Source: Saprospiraceae bacterium
GTDB taxonomy: Bacteria > Bacteroidota > Bacteroidia > Chitinophagales > Saprospiraceae
Assembly (NCBI GenBank): GCA_013140975.1
Contig: JABFRV010000156.1
Location: forward strand, 1-54,693
DNA: 54,693 nt
Direction: 5' to 3'
Positions 51,081 through 54,693 of the stretch are shown one piece after another. The translations under genes and the position numbers were made by a program. A model generated the notes under the pieces. It was not told the DNA's origin. It did no database searches and saw only the letters and a program-made list of their open reading frames with translations. Position 1 is the stretch's first letter, and each line of letters starts with the position of its first letter.

Positions 51081-51088
51081 TACATTTG
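51081..51088 (+). promoter_or_regulatory. -7 element (TACATTTG) of the AraC-family gene
   Basis: Exact TAnnTTTG match that ends four bases before the ATG at 51093, implying a leaderless or nearly leaderless transcript. Confidence 0.65.
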
Positions 51089-51092
51089 CGCG

Positions 51093-51830
51093 ATGGAACT
51101 CATAAACGAATTTATTTATATTAACTATTCCAAAAATGAAAACGTTTCTGAGACGAGTTCTATAGCAAAAGAAGATCAAGATTATTTATACTTAATCTAT
51201 TCTCTATTTGATAACGATTGTTTATTTGATTTTTCAAGCACCAGCAATCAAATAGAAATAAGAATATCTAAAACTTATTTTGAAAAATACGAACAATCAT
51301 TTGACCTTGTAATTGAAAAACAAAATATTTGTTGCAATACACAATCCAAATTGTTTGAATTATTAGACTGTAAATTGCATGGCATTTCCAGAAAGGTGTA
51401 CATGGAAAGCATTGTTCTTTATTTGTTATTTCAAATTCAAAAAAACAATCTGGTATTTCAGTTACAATGTGATACATGCACAATAGTCAACAGACCTGTT
51501 GAGTCAGAAAAGATTAAAAAAGCCAAAGACTTTATCGTTAGCAATCTTGACCAGAATATAACAATACCGGTTGTAGCAAATTTTGTTGGGACCAACCAGT
51601 GTTACTTGAAAAAAGGATTTAAGGAAGTAACCGGCCAGACAATTTTTGAATTTTTACAGGAAAACAGAATGGTTAAAGCCAGATTTTTACTTAGAACGAC
51701 CAGCACTTCAATCCAGGACATTGCTTCAATCGTAGGTTACGCATCATTAAGTAGTTTTAGCCAGACCTACAAAAACTATTTTGGACTTACACCCAGTATG
51801 GAAAAGAACCAAATTATTCTCAATAACTAA
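51093..51830 (+). CDS. AraC-family regulator, PchR-like
   Basis: 245 residues. The first 130 form an unnamed sensing domain with several Cys (80, 81, 93) and a Cys126-x-x-Cys129 pair just before the DNA-binding part. The AraC double helix-turn-helix fills about 138-240: 'TIPVVANFVGTNQCYLKKGFKEVTGQTIFEFLQE' and 'SIQDIASIVGYASLSSFSQTYKNYFGLTPS'. The 'NQCYLKKGFK' form is typical of the PchR-like branch that controls siderophore receptors. It lies 80 bp before a FecA-like receptor, its likely target. The CxxC pair may sense metal or redox, which is inference. Confidence 0.9.
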   Translation: MELINEFIYINYSKNENVSETSSIAKEDQDYLYLIYSLFDNDCLFDFSSTSNQIEIRISKTYFEKYEQSFDLVIEKQNICCNTQSKLFELLDCKLHGISRKVYMESIVLYLLFQIQKNNLVFQLQCDTCTIVNRPVESEKIKKAKDFIVSNLDQNITIPVVANFVGTNQCYLKKGFKEVTGQTIFEFLQENRMVKARFLLRTTSTSIQDIASIVGYASLSSFSQTYKNYFGLTPSMEKNQIILNN

Positions 51831-51873
51831 AATACATTTACCATTTCCTAAACCCTTTTCCTCTGCTGACAGT

Positions 51874-51881
51874 TAACTTTG
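51874..51881 (+). promoter_or_regulatory. -7 element (TAACTTTG) of the TonB receptor gene
   Basis: Exact TAnnTTTG match, 29 bases before the ATG at 51911. No good -33 TTG is seen, consistent with dependence on an activator such as the AraC-type protein next door. Confidence 0.55.
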
Positions 51882-51910
51882 CGCCCTAAATCACCAGTTT
51901 ACTGATCATT

Positions 51911-54157
51911 ATGAACCAAAGCTTAGCATTTCTCTTCTTTTTTATCGGAATGCAGCTACATTCTCAAGATCTGGTAAGCGATACAACAAAAACTTCAGAA
52001 CTTTCCTCAGTAACTATTTACGCAGATAAATCCAAATCGATTCCCGGATCAGGGCAATATATAAGCCCAAAGATTTTACAGCAGTTAAATCAAATTAATG
52101 TTAACAATGTAGTAAGGCTAATTCCGGGTGTTTCTGTTCGGGATGAAGAAGGTTTTGGCCTGAGACCCAATATTGGCTTAAGAGGAACGCCCGTAAACAG
52201 AAGCGCGAGAATAACCTTAATGGAGGACGGAATATTGATCGCACCTGCTCCATATTCAGATCCATCTGCTTATTATTTTCCAAGTTTCACAAGAATGGCC
52301 GGGATAGAAATTTTAAAAGGAAGTAGTCAGATTAAATATGGACCCTATACAATTGGTGGAGCACTTAATTTATTATCTGTAACTATTCCGGAATCATTCA
52401 AAGCGAATGCACAGATTTCCTATGGAAGCTTCGGCACAAATCTTCAAAGAATCTGGGTCGGTGACAGTCACAAGAATTTTGATTATGTATTTGATGTAAA
52501 CAGATTAGCAAGCAAGGGTTTTAAGGAATTAGATAATGGAGGTAATACGGGATTTGACAGAAGAGACATCATGGGAAAAGTTCGCTGGCATTCAAGCCAA
52601 TACTCAACTTTGCAACAATCTTTAACACTTAAATTTGTAAATTCAACCGAGAACGGAAACGAAACATATCTTGGCTTAAGTTATGAAGATTTCAAAAACA
52701 ATCATGTTAGAAGATATTCTGCAACACAAAAGGATCATTTAGATTTATCTCACAATCATGTAAGTTTATTACATACAATTGCACCAATAAACAGATTAGA
52801 CATTAACACTTCGGTTTACTTTTGCAATACATATAGAGACTGGGCCAGAGTTAATACTATCGGAGGTCAAAGTCTTATGTCTATTTTAACTGACCCAACA
52901 ACACATCTCACTGCATATCAAATCATGATTGGCAAAGCCAATGGTGACATTGATTACCAAAGTGCTGCAAGAACATATTTCTCGAAAGGCATTCAATCCA
53001 ATGCTCATTACAATTTTAAAACAGGCATTGTTAACCACAATTTACAATTGGGTATACGTTATCACATGGATCAGGCGGATCGATATGCAACACGTTCTCA
53101 ATATGTAATGACAGAGGGTAAAATGATTTTAAGTTCTGTTGGAGTAAAAGGAAATCAAGAAAATCAAATCAGAAATGGAAAAAGTCTATCATCGTTCTTG
53201 AGTTATGACTTGCGGGTAAATAAATTAAAAATCAGTCCGGGACTTCGATTTGAAAACATAATTCTCGACTTGCAAAATTATGGCCTTAGCGATGTTGAAA
53301 GAACTGGAACGAATTTAAAATCTGCTTCCAATGAGTTATCAATACTGGTTCCAGGAATTGGAATAAATTATGAGATCAATTCAATAATGAATGTATTTAT
53401 TGGATCACACAAAGGATTTTCTCCACCGGGAATGCCTTCTGTAAGCTCTACTCTTGGTCAGGCAAAAGCGGAAACTTCTGTTAATTACGAACTTGGCTAC
53501 AGATATGATAACAATCGATTCAAAGCTCAGGTGGTTGGTTTTATAAATCATTACAACAATATACTGGGTTCAGATAATTTATCCGGAGGAGGTGCAGGAA
53601 CCGGAGACATGTTCAACGCCGGCATTGCAATGATTCAAGGTATCGAACTGAATTGCAATTTCGACTTAATTCAAAGTCAAAAAATCAGTGCAATAAATTT
53701 TAATGTACCAGTCAGCTTTAGTTTCACTTACACAGATGCAAGATTTCATGAATCATTTAAGAATGCAGGTGGCGATTGGGGAACGGAGATAATAACAGAT
53801 GGTGACAGAATTCCTTTTACTACCCCACTCTTACTGAATTCCAGCATTGCTTTTGAAAATTCCAGAACTTCGATATCACTATTGGGTCACTACAACGGAA
53901 CTACCCGAGTAAAGCCTAGTCATGGAGATATTATTGTTCCTGATGAAAATGTTAAATACAGCGAAGTAAATGCCATTGAAGCTTATCTTATTCTGGATCT
54001 ATCAGCAAATTATAAGCTGAACAAAAATTTTGCAATCTTTGGAACCGTCAATAACATAACGAATAACAAAGCTATTGTGGCGAATCTTCCGCAAGGATAC
54101 AGACCCAACATGCCTATTGCATTTACTGTTGGAATGAAATTTGAGATGCCAGACTAG
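51911..54157 (+). CDS. TonB-dependent outer membrane receptor, FecA-like
   Basis: 748 residues: signal peptide (1-19), a short TonB-box region ('TKTSELSSVTIYADKSK'), a plug domain (about 45-165) with 'NNVVRLIPGVSVRDEEGFGLRPNIGLRG', 'LMEDGILIAPAPYSDPSAYYFPSFTRM' and 'EILKGSSQIKYGPYTIGGALNL', then a beta-barrel to the C-terminus. The plug motifs are those of Fe(III)-dicitrate-type receptors. There is no N-terminal carboxypeptidase-like or FecR-signalling domain, so it is not a SusC-type protein and does not signal through an anti-sigma factor. It would import a ferric chelate. It follows the PchR-like regulator. Confidence 0.93.
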   Translation: MNQSLAFLFFFIGMQLHSQDLVSDTTKTSELSSVTIYADKSKSIPGSGQYISPKILQQLNQINVNNVVRLIPGVSVRDEEGFGLRPNIGLRGTPVNRSARITLMEDGILIAPAPYSDPSAYYFPSFTRMAGIEILKGSSQIKYGPYTIGGALNLLSVTIPESFKANAQISYGSFGTNLQRIWVGDSHKNFDYVFDVNRLASKGFKELDNGGNTGFDRRDIMGKVRWHSSQYSTLQQSLTLKFVNSTENGNETYLGLSYEDFKNNHVRRYSATQKDHLDLSHNHVSLLHTIAPINRLDINTSVYFCNTYRDWARVNTIGGQSLMSILTDPTTHLTAYQIMIGKANGDIDYQSAARTYFSKGIQSNAHYNFKTGIVNHNLQLGIRYHMDQADRYATRSQYVMTEGKMILSSVGVKGNQENQIRNGKSLSSFLSYDLRVNKLKISPGLRFENIILDLQNYGLSDVERTGTNLKSASNELSILVPGIGINYEINSIMNVFIGSHKGFSPPGMPSVSSTLGQAKAETSVNYELGYRYDNNRFKAQVVGFINHYNNILGSDNLSGGGAGTGDMFNAGIAMIQGIELNCNFDLIQSQKISAINFNVPVSFSFTYTDARFHESFKNAGGDWGTEIITDGDRIPFTTPLLLNSSIAFENSRTSISLLGHYNGTTRVKPSHGDIIVPDENVKYSEVNAIEAYLILDLSANYKLNKNFAIFGTVNNITNNKAIVANLPQGYRPNMPIAFTVGMKFEMPD

Positions 54158-54627
54158 TACTTTACAAATTCCCTTATTTCATTCTTGTTACTTATTAATA
54201 CTGCGTATCCCTCTGCTACACAATGGAGTACAAATCAGCCAGTTAGAATCAAGTTCGTATTTACTTTTTTGAAACTTAGAATCTACACAATCTAATTGCT
54301 GCTAAGTTCATTAGAACGATTCAATAAGCAGATGCAATAGTTGGAATTACTCTTGTATCAAGCAAAAAACTAAAGAATAATTGATTTTATTGGTTTGAAG
54401 ATTTAAATATATTACCAAGTTTTCTATTTTTTAATCAAAAAATCCACTAAAAATTTCTTTTAAAATATTTTATTATTAATAAAATATACTTACATTTGTA
54501 AGTATATCAGATGACAAATCAAGCTTGTTGATTCAGGCCTGTTAATTGTTTGATTTTTCAATGATCATTTGTTTTTAAGCTTAAGTTAAAGCAACAAAAA
54601 TATTAATTCAAATTCAAATCAAACTTT
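54158..54627. other. 470-bp intergenic region with two adjacent palindromes
   Basis: No gene was recognised. Near the right end, two perfect inverted repeats abut: ATATTTTATT-ATT-AATAAAATAT (54465-54487) and an 11-bp-arm palindrome (54484-54507) that contains a -7 box. A six-codon frame (ATG 54511, MTNQAC) follows and is probably chance. Confidence 0.5.
54484..54507. promoter_or_regulatory. Palindromic operator covering a -7 box
   Basis: Perfect 11-base arms (ATATACTTACA / TGTAAGTATAT) around TT. The element TACATTTG (54491-54498), an exact TAnnTTTG match, lies across its centre, so a protein bound to the palindrome would block this promoter. Transcription would start near 54505 and reach the partial gene at 54628 after a leader of about 120 bases. 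Confidence 0.6.
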
Positions 54628-54693
54628 ATGAACCATTCATTTGACGTCAATTTAATAACAATTTCACTAGCTATTATTCCAGCTATTGTATCA
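54628..54693 (+). CDS. Start of an unidentified membrane protein gene (cut by window end)
   Basis: ATG at 54628 begins 22 codons that stay open to the last base. The start reads MNHSFDVNLITISLAIIPAI, polar for about eight residues and then hydrophobic, consistent with a first membrane helix. Too short to assign. It lies behind the palindrome-covered promoter at 54484. Confidence 0.5.
   Translation, partial: MNHSFDVNLITISLAIIPAIVS

Noticed and set aside
54511-54531. Six-codon leader peptide (MTNQAC) after the palindromic promoter
   Set aside because: Too short to judge, no stalling motif, and no hairpin set that would suggest attenuation.
1-54693. tRNA or rRNA genes, insertion sequences, phage genes, toxin-antitoxin or defence genes
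   Set aside because: None of the expected cloverleaf-type G/C-rich segments, transposase or integrase motifs, or restriction/CRISPR-Cas proteins were seen on either strand in the intervals between assigned genes.

Overview
The window is AT-rich bacterial DNA from the phylum Bacteroidota. Three things point there: six proteins end in type IX secretion (T9SS) C-terminal sorting domains; several genes have the TAnnTTTG -7 promoter element of this phylum; and the cbb3 oxidase has a fused CcoN-CcoO subunit, a CcoP with one haem c, and CcoG/H/S/I partners. Gene content suits a free-living, facultatively aerobic heterotroph that can reduce N2O (Saprospiria or Chitinophagia-like, but I cannot fix the class). 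No rRNA, tRNA, CRISPR array, transposase or prophage was recognised.

Layout. (1) 1-4378: the end of a nitrous oxide reductase (nos) cluster: a truncated fasciclin protein, a four-helix membrane protein, NosL, NosD, NosF and NosY. nosZ would lie upstream, outside the window. (2) 4544-8290: a tandem universal stress protein, a formate/nitrite-type channel, an AI-2E-family permease and a DUF2231-like membrane protein. (3) 8474-12160: a Crp/Fnr regulator, a DUF2892 protein, and a six-gene sulfur/thiol operon (DUF6132-like, rhodanese, OsmC, DUF2892-like, thioredoxin, rhodanese-thioredoxin fusion). A 15-bp element, TGTAACAAAAGTAGC, occurs at identical spacing before two -7 boxes here and looks like the regulator's binding site. 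(4) 12423-16303: a five-gene operon of unclear purpose (small membrane protein, secreted T9SS protein, small envelope protein, two-CxxCH DUF3365 cytochrome, cupin) behind an 18-bp perfect palindrome. (5) 16666-18042: a tryptophanase-type lyase with a near-identical palindrome upstream.

(6) 18131-30103, minus strand: one 12-kb run of tightly packed genes. In transcription order it holds a small membrane protein, an orphan PaaD-like protein, homogentisate dioxygenase, 4-hydroxyphenylpyruvate dioxygenase, a His/Cys-rich small protein, then ccoI-ccoS-ccoNO-ccoQ-ccoP-ccoG-ccoH and a SafE/TauE-like membrane protein. Two genes too short for a routine ORF cut-off, ccoS and ccoQ, were found by translating the gaps. 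(7) 30412-35945: HEAT-like, GNAT and DUF1801 proteins, dodecin with a clear terminator, and two T9SS proteins (RCC1 repeats; parallel beta-helix). (8) 36185-49019: a LysE exporter and three T9SS proteins, one of them 2680 residues with two families of tandem repeats. (9) 49166-54157: a lone oxidase-subunit-III-like protein, an MFS exporter, an AraC/PchR-like regulator and a FecA-like TonB receptor, which reads as an iron or siderophore module. (10) The window ends in the first 22 codons of a gene behind a palindrome that covers its -7 box.

Taken together, much of the window concerns terminal electron acceptors (N2O, low O2), with thiol/sulfur redox genes under an Fnr-type regulator and O2-consuming aromatic amino acid catabolism linked physically to the high-affinity oxidase. 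The least explained parts are the 12423-16303 operon with its shared operator, and the 70-residue His/Cys-rich protein before the copper ATPase ccoI.
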